Under the pieces are notes generated by a model, which was given only the letters and a program-made list of their open reading frames with translations, was not told the origin of the DNA and did no database searches. A program made the translations under genes and the position numbers. Positions 1 through 8,849 of a stretch of DNA of 64,000 nt are shown one piece after another. Within the stretch, counting starts at the first letter, position 1; the number at the start of each line of letters is the position of its first letter. This DNA comes from Vibrio sp. FE10 (GTDB taxonomy: Bacteria > Pseudomonadota > Gammaproteobacteria > Enterobacterales > Vibrionaceae): the NCBI RefSeq assembly GCF_030297155.1, contig NZ_AP028068.1, forward strand, positions 992,001 through 1,056,000. Reading direction: 5' to 3'.

Positions 1-1214
1 CTGTAGATATCGCGAGATCCCATCAAGCGAGTCGCAAACTCTTTCAGGTAGCCTTGATCACCGCGCCAGAAGCTGCGTGTGATGTCTCTGAGCTTGTCGT
101 TACACTCATTCCAACCGAGTGGGAAGTTACCCACTTGATAACCATTAGGACCGATATCCCATGGTTCTGCGATGAGCTTAGTTTCTTTGAGTACAGGATC
201 TTGAGCAACGGCTTTGAAAAACGCCGCTTCAGGATTGTAATTATCGCCTTCTCGGCCCAGTGTCGCTGCCAGATCAAAACGGAAGCCGTCTATTTGGAAC
301 TCACTGACCCAGTAACGAAGCGTATCCATGACCAAGTTCAGTGCTGGCTGGTGAGTAAGGTCGACCGTATTACCACAACCTGTGAAGTTCGCGTAATGAC
401 AACCATGTTTAATGTAGTAGCGGCTATCGAGTGCTTTTAGGTTGAAGGTTGTACCACCTTCACCGCCTTCAGCTGTGTGGTTGTAGACCACGTCAAGAAT
501 GACTTCAATACCATTACGGTGTAGCTCGCGAACTGCTGTCTTTAGTTCGGTCACGGCATCTTTCTCTGCATAGCGAGGGTCTGGCACCATGAACAAGTAA
601 GGGTTGTAACCCCAATAGTTCGCTTTCCCCATGTCTAGAAGATGAGGTTCATGCATACACGCAGCAATAGGTAAAAGTTGTAGAGAGTTGATGTTTTGCT
701 GTTTGTAGAACGCTAGCATTTCAGGGCTAACCAAGCCCATGTAACGACCTTTGGTGTTGGTCGCCATCTCTGGATGAAGCTGAGAGAGGCCTTTTACATG
801 GGTTTCAAAAAGAACGGTATCTTCTCGGCTGATACGTGGCTTTTCTACGTCTTGCCAATCGAAGGTGTCATCAACAACAAGGCATTTTGCCATAGAAAAG
901 CTCTTTTCATGGCTATATGGCGTGACGTAATCGAGTGGTTCGCTGATTGCTTTTGCATAGGGGTCGGACAGCAGGATTGGGCCTTCATCAGTTTCAGCAA
1001 GGAAACCGTATTTTTGTCCTGCTTTTATGCCTTCCACAAACACATATCTAATATCAGCGTATTCGTTGTCTAGTTTATAAGTAACGAATTCGTCATTCTC
1101 ATCGAATAATGCGAGGGAAAGGGATTTACAGTCAGGAGAATAAATAGAGAAGTTACAGCCAGTGTTACCTAGCGTTGCGCCTAGCGGATAAGGGCGAGCG
1201 AGCGTTCTAGTCAT
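1..1214 (-). CDS. glgX: Glycogen debranching enzyme GlgX-type (3' end outside window)
   Basis: The minus-strand reading frame opens with ATG at 1214-1212 (MTRTLARPYPLGATLG) and stays open to the left edge, so about 404 N-terminal residues are present. An N-terminal CBM48-like beta domain is followed by a GH13 barrel with VVYNHTAEGG, the nucleophile motif GFRFDLA and the acid/base motif AEPWDIG. Known members hydrolyse alpha-1,6 branches of phosphorylase-trimmed glycogen in the cytoplasm. The Shine-Dalgarno sequence is weak (AAGAAAT). It diverges from the lamB promoter region, whose MalT boxes could serve both genes. The GH13 isoamylase/GlgX class is secure; the exact substrate (glycogen or maltodextrin) is inferred from family and neighbours. 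Confidence 0.9.
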   Translation of the reverse strand, partial: MTRTLARPYPLGATLGNTGCNFSIYSPDCKSLSLALFDENDEFVTYKLDNEYADIRYVFVEGIKAGQKYGFLAETDEGPILLSDPYAKAISEPLDYVTPYSHEKSFSMAKCLVVDDTFDWQDVEKPRISREDTVLFETHVKGLSQLHPEMATNTKGRYMGLVSPEMLAFYKQQNINSLQLLPIAACMHEPHLLDMGKANYWGYNPYLFMVPDPRYAEKDAVTELKTAVRELHRNGIEVILDVVYNHTAEGGEGGTTFNLKALDSRYYIKHGCHYANFTGCGNTVDLTHQPALNLVMDTLRYWVSEFQIDGFRFDLAATLGREGDNYNPEAAFFKAVAQDPVLKETKLIAEPWDIGPNGYQVGNFPLGWNECNDKLRDITRSFWRGDQGYLKEFATRLMGSRDIY

Positions 1215-1393
1215 TGCTTGATTTCTTGTTCGTTTATCAACATCAGTGAACTATTAGTAAAAAGCTTTGTCACAGTAAGGTCAAGCAACTTCACAGATTA
1301 ATTATTGTTAAAAAAATAATTAATCGATTAGGTTCAAATTATATATTTGAACTAGATCTCATTTAATACGAATAATTAGATCTGTGTGCTGTC

Positions 1394-1512
1394 TACTCCT
1401 CCTAGATTAAGTGATCTAACTCCTGTAAACACCGTTCTGTATAATTCCTACTCCCTTCTCATCCCCCTTAATTTAGTTCAGGGCGGAGGAAGTCAAACTT
1501 GTCATCCCCTCT
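1394..1512. promoter_or_regulatory. Cluster of MalT boxes between glgX and lamB
   Basis: The 434-base gap between glgX and lamB contains several copies of the MalT core (GGGGATGAG / GGAGGA type). On the minus strand there is GGAGGAG near 1396-1402, GGGGGATGAG at 1458-1467 and GAGGGGATGAC at 1501-1511; on the plus strand there is GGGCGGAGGA at 1481-1490. Maltoporin genes of enteric bacteria are MalT-activated through such repeated boxes, and malT lies in this window. Position and repetition support the call; which copies are bound is not shown. The AT-rich stretch 1295-1370 next to glgX probably holds its promoter. Confidence 0.65.
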
Positions 1513-1710
1513 TAATATTGGCTCCGTTGAAACGAATCAGGGGAAACCCTAAACCTCTCTATCTTACGTCCGCCATAACTGCCTTTGGTTGCCGCAAGAG
1601 AGCAAAAATATAATACCTAAAAATAAATCGTCCTTAATGGAGTTAAGAATGAAAAAAGTAAGTTTGATTGCTGCAGCGGTGACTACTGCACTTATGGCTG
1701 GTTCTGTATA

Positions 1711-2807
1711 TACCGAATCAACTTGAAGATGCAGGCTTGAGAATCTGAAAATTATCATTAATTCGAGATGTCAAAGAGCCTGCGATCTCTGGAAGAGTCA
1801 CTGCAAAAAATTGGTCTATTGCCTCCTTGAAGTCCCGTTTTCTTTTGAAGTAAACGTTGTTCCTCGACTTCTCATTCATTACTTTCCATAGCCGCTCTAT
1901 TGGGTTGAGGTTTGGGCTGTAAGGTGGAAGATAATGCAGTTCAATATTCAGGACAAACGCCGCATCTTTGACTAAGTCACTGCGGTGATACCCCGCACCA
2001 TCTAAGATGATATGAAGCTTATGGGTTAACGGATAACTCTCTCTTAACTTACAGAAAAAGCGAACAATCGTTTCACTGTTAATGTTCTCATAGTCGTGAA
2101 CAATGGTTGCACCGATATCCGATAGGTTCAGTGCGCCAATAATGTTCAATCGGCTACGATTACCCGTTGTTTCAATCACTTTATCCTGACCAGTTCGTAT
2201 CCAGCCACGAGATATTTTTGTTGATAGTGTTGGGTGAACTGCATCAATAAAGACTATCGATTCATCCTCGCCACAGCTTGCCTTTAGCGCTTCATAAGCC
2301 TCGATGAAAGCTTGTTGTTTTGCTTCATCAAATTTGTGTGGAACGCCTTTCGGCTGCTTGTAGCTAAAACCATTGTGGTGAAGCCATTTGTTCATACCAG
2401 AAACCGTGTAATCAAGTCCAAATGTCTCTTTAACGTAGGCGACAATTTGATGCGTGTGAGAATAGGTTTTCTCAGTCAAATGCTCGATTAGGTGCATGGT
2501 TTGAGTTGCAGAAAGCTTGCTTTGGCTTCCGCCATTTTCAGGCTTAAGTTTTTCAGAGAAAACATAATCACTGAGATGACGAGCAACAGTCGATTCGTGA
2601 ATACGAAGAGCTTGTGAAATCATAGTCTGACTCCAGCCTTCAGAAGCCAGCAAAACAGCCTTAATACGGTCGCAGACCCGACTATCACGTTCAATGTCGT
2701 GCATTTGTTCGAGTTGTAGTTTCTGCTGAGGAGTCAGTGTAATTTTCATGGTTCGTAGCATGATCCTGATTTTAAAGAAAATCAAGCACCTTCAATGATC
2801 ACGGGTA
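1711..2807 (-). mobile_element. IS630-family insertion sequence inside lamB
   Basis: About 1.1 kb. The ends are imperfect inverted repeats (1711-1732 against 2786-2807) that match in the outermost TACC and in an inner TTGAAG-TGC block. The flanking lamB bases read GTATA on the left and TATATGC on the right, consistent with a duplicated TA target, the hallmark of IS630/Tc1 elements; because the site is TATA-rich the exact boundary is uncertain by two to four bases. The element carries one transposase gene, oriented against lamB. Confidence 0.88.
1718..2749 (-). CDS. IS630-family transposase
   Basis: A 343-residue protein starting at MKITLTPQQKLQ. An upstream ATG-containing extension exists, but this start matches how related IS630 proteins begin. 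The N-terminal half (residues about 20-140) contains paired helix-turn-helix DNA-binding domains. The C-terminal half is a DDE catalytic domain with the first Asp in FIDAVHP (residue 169), the second in ILDGAGYH (250) and the Glu in PNLNPIERLW (285), giving the DD34E spacing of this family. All three catalytic residues and a full-length frame are present, so the element appears active. The stop codon lies within the left inverted repeat, which is common in compact insertion sequences. Confidence 0.93.
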   Translation of the reverse strand: MKITLTPQQKLQLEQMHDIERDSRVCDRIKAVLLASEGWSQTMISQALRIHESTVARHLSDYVFSEKLKPENGGSQSKLSATQTMHLIEHLTEKTYSHTHQIVAYVKETFGLDYTVSGMNKWLHHNGFSYKQPKGVPHKFDEAKQQAFIEAYEALKASCGEDESIVFIDAVHPTLSTKISRGWIRTGQDKVIETTGNRSRLNIIGALNLSDIGATIVHDYENINSETIVRFFCKLRESYPLTHKLHIILDGAGYHRSDLVKDAAFVLNIELHYLPPYSPNLNPIERLWKVMNEKSRNNVYFKRKRDFKEAIDQFFAVTLPEIAGSLTSRINDNFQILKPASSS

Positions 2808-4079
2808 TATGCAGAAGAAGTAGCTCTTGATGTAACAAGTGGTGATGAAGCAATGGAAGTTGAGGTTAAAAACCCAACGGAGGTTATTGCTGATGGTTGG
2901 GAAGTTCACGGCTACATGTCTTCGAACGTTCGCGTTGTAGATGGTAAGACAGTAGACACTGAATTTGGCAAGCCAGATTACAAAACTGCTGGTACTCACG
3001 GCAAGAGCACTAACCAAGTTGAGTTTGTAGTTAAGAAGCATTCTGAGTACCAAAATGGTGTTTGGGCTGACTACGTTCTACGTACTGAATACGGTAATGG
3101 TAACTCATATGCATATTCTTCTGAGGGTGGACAGAAGCAGAATACTGATTCTCAGTTTGAAGTAAAAGAAGCTTTTGTTGAGCTTGGTGGCGTTCTTGGC
3201 GAAGACACCTCAATTTGGGCAGGTCAACGTTACCTAAACCGTGCTGCAGGTATCTTGTCTGGTGAGTTCTGGAAACAATCATCAGGTGTTGGTGCTGGTA
3301 TCCAAACTAAGTTAGGCGGAAATACTGCAGGTATTGCTTACACGATGGCTGACACAAATGACTCCATCAATAATGGAACTGACCGCGCAACTCTTTCTTC
3401 TCTTGACCTTTACTATTACGGCGTCGATGCAGGTATCGGCTCTCTTGACTTTGATTTGAAATACGGTCAACAGGCTCTTGATGGAGAAAATGACGACGGC
3501 TTCGGTGCATCTGTGACTCTTAATACTAGCTACTACGGCCTAGATGGTTGGACACAAAACGCAATTGCATACGGTACCGGTGTAATGCAAAACCGTGGTG
3601 TGAACTTCGGTAGTTGGTCTGGCGGTGATGACAACGCTGAATCTCTATTCCTAACTTCTTACGGCGTATTGAACATTTCAGAAAGATGGCAACTTGGTAC
3701 AGAAGCGACATATTTCACAGCCCTTGATGAACTTTTTGGCGCTGAAGGCCTAACACGTTATATTGTTGCAGCTCGTCCTTCTTACAAGCTTAACGACAAT
3801 ATTCGTTTAGAAGCGACCGCTTCTTACGCTCACGAAGAAGGTGACGAAGGTTACTGGGGACGTACTGGTGATGATTTAGAAAGTGATATCCTTAACTTGG
3901 AAATTGCTACAGCATTTACAGCGAACTCTGATTACTTTGGTCGTCCACAAGTAAAACCTTACATCAGCTACATTAAAGCTGATGACGAAGCAAGTGCTAG
4001 ACAAATTGGTATCGAAAACGGTAAAGACCAATTTGTATTCGGTGTGCACACTGAAATTTGGTTCTAAACCATTTACAGT

Positions 4080-4106
4080 AAAAGGCAGCCAATTGGCTGC
4101 CTTTTT
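4080..4106 (+). terminator. Terminator between lamB and malM
   Basis: A perfect hairpin, GGCAGCC-AATT-GGCTGCC type, is flanked by A and T runs (AAAAGG...CCTTTTT), 13 bases after the lamB stop. It would attenuate lamB transcription before malM. Confidence 0.8.
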
Positions 4107-4147
4107 ACGTTTCCCCCAAACAACAACCAATAGTGAGAGAGATTACA

Positions 4148-5020
4148 ATGACAAATAAAAGCTCTATGTTAGCCGTGGTACTAGGTGCCTTGCTAAGCGG
4201 TTGTGCTTCAGATGCTCAAGTTCAAACTCAATTAGATGCACCTACCAATGCAGAAGTATGCTGCAGCGATTTTTCGCAATTCCCATACGCTCGATTAAAT
4301 GACAATGAGGATTTAAAATTTGATATCGACTTAGGTTCGCCAGTCGGTACATTTGCAACCGGTAATAGTCACTTTGCAGCGTTTAAGTTCAGCGATCGCT
4401 CTGGTGAGATGGTAGTTAAGCTCTCTAGTTTGATGATCGATGATTCTGTTTTCGCTCCAGAAGCCATGCTTCTTGATGAAAACTTTAAGCCACTAAAAAC
4501 GCTAAAATTCGAAGACTTTAAGGTTCAAGCATCTGATGCTTTTACTCGTACTAGCTACATTGAACGCTTACGTGTTGATGCAAGTAAAACACCTTACATC
4601 ATTATCTACACACCAGCTGATGAGCTAGGGAAGGCGATTAAAGTCGATCACCCTGCGAAAGTTAGAGCGAAAGAGTTTGGTGAAGTGATGCCTATGGTCA
4701 CTGACCCTGTGTACACCAATCAACTAGGTGGTCGTTTAGAACTAGAAGTTGAAACCTTAAAACTTCGTCCTTACCGCGCTCAAGCTGCCGTAGTGCCTGT
4801 AGCTGCTGTCGCGGCGCCGGCTGCTGTGGCAACGAATAAAGCTAAAGTCACTCCGGAAATTCGTGTCCAACAAGAAACACAAGATTTCTATTTATCCGCG
4901 ATAAAAAATGCGGTTGAATCTGGTGACGTACCTAAAGCTTTAGGCTTATTGGATGAAGCGAAGGCGCTGAATGTCGAAGGTGCTCAAGAAGCCTTTGTTA
5001 GAGCCGTTAACGCAAAATAG
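4148..5020 (+). CDS. malM: MalM-like periplasmic lipoprotein of the maltose operon
   Basis: ATG at 4148 is chosen over the in-frame GTG at 4133 because GAGAGAG lies just upstream. The 290-residue product begins with a lipoprotein signal, with the lipobox ALLSGC ending at about residue 18. MalM-family features follow: a conserved N-terminal block around CCSDFSQFPYARL, a central beta-rich domain, and a C-terminal part after an Ala/Val-rich linker (about residues 220-235). MalM is a periplasmic protein of unclear role encoded after lamB in enterobacteria, and the order lamB-malM is kept here. The family call is firm; the function remains unknown. Confidence 0.88.
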   Translation: MTNKSSMLAVVLGALLSGCASDAQVQTQLDAPTNAEVCCSDFSQFPYARLNDNEDLKFDIDLGSPVGTFATGNSHFAAFKFSDRSGEMVVKLSSLMIDDSVFAPEAMLLDENFKPLKTLKFEDFKVQASDAFTRTSYIERLRVDASKTPYIIIYTPADELGKAIKVDHPAKVRAKEFGEVMPMVTDPVYTNQLGGRLELEVETLKLRPYRAQAAVVPVAAVAAPAAVATNKAKVTPEIRVQQETQDFYLSAIKNAVESGDVPKALGLLDEAKALNVEGAQEAFVRAVNAK

Positions 5021-5053
5021 TTTAGTCGGTTATTAACTTAAATAGCTTAGATG

Positions 5054-5080
5054 AAGCGCTCCTATAGGGGGCGCTTTTTA
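5054..5080 (+). terminator. Terminator after malM
   Basis: The inverted repeat AAGCGCTCC / GGGGCGCTT (with one G-U pair) around TATA is followed by TTTTTA, 33 bases after the malM stop. Confidence 0.75.
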
Positions 5081-5117
5081 TATATGAATTTATAGACACT
5101 TTAGGTTTGAGGTTTTG

Positions 5118-5945
5118 ATGCGATCTGAATTGATTATTATTGATGAGTTCTTCATTCCACAATTGAATCGAGCTCGAACGATTCGAATTTACCTTCCAAT
5201 AGGCTACCACCAATCAGAGCAAGTTTATCCAGTTTTGTACATGCACGATGGTCAAAATGTCTTTGAAGAGTCTACAGCGACTTATGGGATGTGTTGGGAT
5301 GCACAAACGACACTTGATGAGATGCAAAGGCTTGGTAAGTTGTCAGGGTTAATTATCGTCGCAATCGACAGTAGCGATGAGCTCGATAAGATGGGGCGTT
5401 ATAATGAGTATTCACCTTGGAAAGCCAATGCAAACATAAAAGAATTGGGCGTTGATGATGAGCTACTTAAATTTGGTGGTGAAGGTGACGAGTATATGGC
5501 TTTTATTAGTCAAACATTGAAGCCTTATGTCGATAAAAAGTACAGAACCAAGCCGAGCCGTGAATTTACTTATCTTGCTGGTAGCTCCATGGGTGGGTTA
5601 ATCAGTTTGTATGGCGGCTGTCTATACCAGAACACTTTTGGTGCAATTGGGGTGTTCTCACCAGCTTTCTGGTTTAATAAACCCTCATACTTCCAGTATA
5701 TAAAGGATACTGATTTCTCATATCCAATAAAAATATATATGGATATGGGAACGGATGAAGCTCGTGACAATACAAAGGTAGACTTTGCAGGTGTATATCT
5801 GAGTGGTTCGAGGGAAGTGAATGAGTTATTAACTCAAAAGAAGAATGTGACACTTTTTTACCAAGAGGGCGATGGACATAAACACAATGAACTGGCTTGG
5901 TCTTTGCGATTTCCTGATTTCATCGACTTTATTTTTAGAAAATAA
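5118..5945 (+). CDS. Putative esterase, alpha/beta hydrolase (IroE/YieL-like)
   Basis: 275 residues starting at ATG 5118 behind GAGG. The protein matches the putative esterase family (PF00756): LYMHDGQNVF near residue 41, the nucleophile elbow GSSMGG (Ser about 157), a probable Asp in IYMDMGTDEARDN and a C-terminal His in GDGHKHNE. There is no signal peptide, so it is probably cytoplasmic. Relatives hydrolyse ferric-siderophore esters or acyl groups on carbohydrates. Sitting between malM and the glucan-degrading genes, a carbohydrate de-esterification role is possible, but no substrate can be read from the sequence. It is flanked by terminators on both sides, so it is a single-gene unit. Confidence 0.8.
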   Translation: MRSELIIIDEFFIPQLNRARTIRIYLPIGYHQSEQVYPVLYMHDGQNVFEESTATYGMCWDAQTTLDEMQRLGKLSGLIIVAIDSSDELDKMGRYNEYSPWKANANIKELGVDDELLKFGGEGDEYMAFISQTLKPYVDKKYRTKPSREFTYLAGSSMGGLISLYGGCLYQNTFGAIGVFSPAFWFNKPSYFQYIKDTDFSYPIKIYMDMGTDEARDNTKVDFAGVYLSGSREVNELLTQKKNVTLFYQEGDGHKHNELAWSLRFPDFIDFIFRK

Positions 5946-5976
5946 AAGAAGACCTAGTCATATTAGGTCTTCTTTT
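5944..5976. terminator. Bidirectional terminator between esterase and GH133 gene
   Basis: The inverted repeat AAAAGAAGACCTA / TAGGTCTTCTTTT lies between two convergent genes, with A and T runs on the two sides, so it can work in both directions. Confidence 0.85.
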
Positions 5977-6000
5977 ATATAGGCTTTCTATTAACTCATT

Positions 6001-8769
6001 TTAATCCTTGGCGGAAGCTAGTTCTTGCTTATTTCGTTTGTTTAATAGGTAGTCATTGTTAATCAAACAATGGTGCTTCCTTGTAAAGTCGGGCTTAGCA
6101 AACTGTAAGTCATTTAGGATGGCGTAATTTGGTTTAGGTTTGAGAACAATATGAGCTTGTTTATGGCTCACAGTGACCTGTTGATCGCTGTCTACCTCTA
6201 TTTCTAACTGCTCTGTTAGTGGTGTCGAGATGACTGCAACCGACTCTCGGTCTATATCGATCGTGAGAACTAATGTTAGTTCAGCACGACTAGAATTTTT
6301 TGATTGGATGCTGTAGCGCGAGACACCGTTTTTAGCTTCAAATGATAGTTGCAGTTGGTTTCCCTGACCAAATGGTAACGAAGCTACTAATTCACTCCAA
6401 CAGCTTGGAAGGTTTGGTGTCAGGTGAATCTCGTTGTCCAACAAGCGCGGGCGGAATCCCAAATAATCCTGCTGCGCGTTACGTGCATACTCTGATACTG
6501 ACCAAGCTTGTGCAAATGTCCCTGACTCTATCAGAGTGCTATCACCCGTTTGATACGCATCCAAATTCTCGCTCATGGTTCCTCTACAGCCTTGAGTTAG
6601 GATTTGTTTCGCCAAGTTTTTGGACAGCTGATAACTAAAATCCTGTTGCTTAAATTTGTTGAGAGCAGTGATGGTGAAGCCAGCATTCCATCCCCAAATC
6701 GTCCCATTGTGATAAGCAGCGTCTTTATGGTACTTAACTTGGTTGTCGTGATATGGATGAAAATCGACATGATCTTGTTGTAATGAACATATCCCCCATG
6801 GGAACAGGAGCTTTTCGACGGCGTTCTTTACGATGTATTGCTCTCTTTCGCTCAGATTCAGCTCAACCTTCTGAGGAATCGAAATCGTCATAAGTTGATT
6901 TGGACGCACGCTATAGTCAGGTTCATCGCCTTCTGATAGATGGTCGGCCAAACGATGATGAGTGTTATCCCAAAACTTGTCAGCGAAGGTTTCCTTCACT
7001 TTGTCGGCTCTGCGTTGCCAACTTTTTATCGAATCAGAATCCCCCACCAATGTAGCGAGTTGAATGGCACAATTTAAGCTTTCAAACCAGAGAGCTTGAA
7101 TGTCATTGGCTTTCGGCCCGCGAGGAGACCATGGTGTCATCCCATCAATTTTTGCATCCATCCATGTATCAGGATGACGATGTGCCATCAAACTATCCTC
7201 AGTTAAGTAGTGTTTTTCGACGCCTGTAATGAAACGTTTGAGAGTTGGGTAAATTGCCTTCGCAAAGGTTTTATCTCCAGAATAGTTGATGTATTCAAGT
7301 GCTTCCCGAATCATCCATGGAGTGCCATCTGTGGTGTTATAAATGATGTTCGTTTTACTGGTTACTCGATTAGGTATTCGACCAAAATTTGCGGAGCTTT
7401 CGTCGAGCATTTGCATTGATGCAAAGTTTTCGATGATCTCTTTTGCTTCGTTGAATAGACCATTAACCAAGCTTGTGCCAGACAACGCGATAAACGTATC
7501 GCGGCCCCAACAGTCCTTGAACCAAGGCAATCCAGCCCAAATGCCAGTGCCGAACTCATGACTCACAAAGGTTCGGCTTGCAAGGCGCGACCACATAACC
7601 GCTCGGTTGTATTCAAGGTCGTTAGTCCATAAGTAGTTGTTGGTTAAGAACTTATAAATGCGTTGTTGGTGTAGTACGTGTTCGTTATTTTTTACAGCTT
7701 GATCTACTAATGAACTAGCAGCGTCGAGACTTTCAGCAAATCCTAAGTAGATCTGGAATTTTGTTTGTTGCTTCGCCGTAGTAAGCATGAGTTTTACGTT
7801 GCTCTCTGATAGCTGAACAACGTCGTCAAGTTCATGGTGAGAGTCTAGCGATACCTCTCCCGCATGCATTGCACTATGACTGCCGATAGCTACAAACTTT
7901 GGAGAGCCTTCGGGGCAAACTTGCTCACTTAGCTCAAATACTACATTTTTGTTTGAGGTATGAACTTTGGAATGAACAGTCGGTATGTTGAGTTCTGGAA
8001 TCAAACTTAGAACACTTGGTGTGTTCGATGAAACCGTTAACGACATGAGCCTAGCGCCTTGAATAAGGCTTAATGATTCTTGGCTATTGTCATAATGATG
8101 TTCAATACCATAAGGCATCAAACTGGCGTGTTTTGCCTCTGATTTATTATTGAGTTTACCATCGACATAGCTTGCAAAGCTTCCCAGAACCCAACCTTGA
8201 TGATGGCGGTACTTTCCACTGTTTACATAGCTATAGGTCGTTCCATGATAATAACCATCGACATTATCTCCAAAGACAAACGGAAATGAACACGTGTCTG
8301 TGATGGCCAGTTTTTGGAACAATTGATCATGTGGCATTGCAAAGTCAGGGTGGTACCAGGTAGGTGAGGTTCCTTCAACTTCGATAAGGCGAGTATCAAC
8401 CAGATTTCGTTGAGGTGTTGACGAGGTATTGTATTCACCTTTGGTCACGGTGAGTGTTGGCGTCGAAGTTGTGAATTGAATTTTCAATGAATATTGACCG
8501 GCTTCTGTGGGTGATAGTAACAGGTCATTACCAATACCTTGCGTGTTGATGAGAGGTATTGATTGTTCAAGGGCGCAAGCCGTTGCATCACTTTCATGTC
8601 CTGAAAGTGTCCACTGCTTGGTTCCATCTAAATCCGAAATTTTGAAACGATACAGGTCGGTAGATAGGCATATGCTAGCTCTGTAAGAGCCGTCTTGTTC
8701 TTTAATTAGTGGGGTGTCTAACCCCCAACCATTAAATGTACCTTTTAGGTAAAGAGTAGGGATTTGCAT
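6001..8769 (-). CDS. Amylo-alpha-1,6-glucosidase family protein (GH133-like) with N-terminal glucan-binding-like module
   Basis: 922 residues starting at ATG 8769 (MQIPTLYLKGTFNGWG); the longer frame to 8817 would begin inside a terminator hairpin and was rejected. No signal peptide, so probably cytoplasmic. Residues about 1-105 are a small beta module (YLKGTFNGWG...SPTEAGQYSL). Residues about 120-330 resemble the N-terminal domain of bacterial debranching proteins. Residues about 380-760 are the (alpha/alpha)6 GDE_C domain, with GIWAGLPWFKDCWGRDTF, RIPNRV, TDGTPWM and the acidic motif HPDTWMDAK. Family members remove alpha-1,6-linked glucose from glycogen or branched dextrins. It follows the orphan malE on the same strand with a terminator between. 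Specificity is inferred. Confidence 0.82.
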   Translation of the reverse strand: MQIPTLYLKGTFNGWGLDTPLIKEQDGSYRASICLSTDLYRFKISDLDGTKQWTLSGHESDATACALEQSIPLINTQGIGNDLLLSPTEAGQYSLKIQFTTSTPTLTVTKGEYNTSSTPQRNLVDTRLIEVEGTSPTWYHPDFAMPHDQLFQKLAITDTCSFPFVFGDNVDGYYHGTTYSYVNSGKYRHHQGWVLGSFASYVDGKLNNKSEAKHASLMPYGIEHHYDNSQESLSLIQGARLMSLTVSSNTPSVLSLIPELNIPTVHSKVHTSNKNVVFELSEQVCPEGSPKFVAIGSHSAMHAGEVSLDSHHELDDVVQLSESNVKLMLTTAKQQTKFQIYLGFAESLDAASSLVDQAVKNNEHVLHQQRIYKFLTNNYLWTNDLEYNRAVMWSRLASRTFVSHEFGTGIWAGLPWFKDCWGRDTFIALSGTSLVNGLFNEAKEIIENFASMQMLDESSANFGRIPNRVTSKTNIIYNTTDGTPWMIREALEYINYSGDKTFAKAIYPTLKRFITGVEKHYLTEDSLMAHRHPDTWMDAKIDGMTPWSPRGPKANDIQALWFESLNCAIQLATLVGDSDSIKSWQRRADKVKETFADKFWDNTHHRLADHLSEGDEPDYSVRPNQLMTISIPQKVELNLSEREQYIVKNAVEKLLFPWGICSLQQDHVDFHPYHDNQVKYHKDAAYHNGTIWGWNAGFTITALNKFKQQDFSYQLSKNLAKQILTQGCRGTMSENLDAYQTGDSTLIESGTFAQAWSVSEYARNAQQDYLGFRPRLLDNEIHLTPNLPSCWSELVASLPFGQGNQLQLSFEAKNGVSRYSIQSKNSSRAELTLVLTIDIDRESVAVISTPLTEQLEIEVDSDQQVTVSHKQAHIVLKPKPNYAILNDLQFAKPDFTRKHHCLINNDYLLNKRNKQELASAKD

Positions 8770-8784
8770 AACGAGGTGACTTCC

Positions 8785-8815
8785 AAAACAAAAAAGGCAC
8801 AGCATACGCTGTGCC
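8785..8815 (-). terminator. Terminator between malE and the GH133 gene
   Basis: On the minus strand the perfect hairpin GGCACAGC-GTAT-GCTGTGCC is followed by TTTTTTGTTTT. It ends only about 15 bases before the GH133 start codon, so GH133 may depend on read-through from malE. Confidence 0.85.
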
Positions 8816-8849
8816 AAAGGGACAATAGGATATTAATAAGAAGAAAGGG

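Larger units (their letters stand above)
1649..4067 (+). pseudogene. lamB: Maltoporin LamB, disrupted by an IS630-family element
   Basis: ATG at 1649 follows the Shine-Dalgarno TGGAG and encodes a signal peptide beginning MKKVSLIAAAVTTAL. It is interrupted after GSVY-coding bases near 1710 and resumes at about 2810 with AEEVALDVTSG. Removing the insert and one copy of the target duplication gives 1,320 bases, an uninterrupted 439-residue frame ending in the terminal aromatic residues IWF typical of outer-membrane porins. The distal part has the beta-barrel aromatic/glycine pattern of an 18-stranded maltoporin. Upstream MalT boxes and downstream malM support LamB rather than another sugar porin. 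The insertion sits exactly at the signal-peptide cleavage region, so no exported porin should be made unless the element excises. An internal ATG at 2853 lacks any signal peptide. Confidence 0.88.

Noticed and set aside
1386..1613. 75-residue plus-strand frame upstream of lamB
   Set aside because: It covers the MalT-box array, has no ribosome site and low-complexity composition; regulatory DNA explains it better.
2853..4067. lamB distal part as an independent 404-residue gene
   Set aside because: The first Met is inside the mature porin, without signal peptide or ribosome site; it is the 3' fragment of the disrupted gene.
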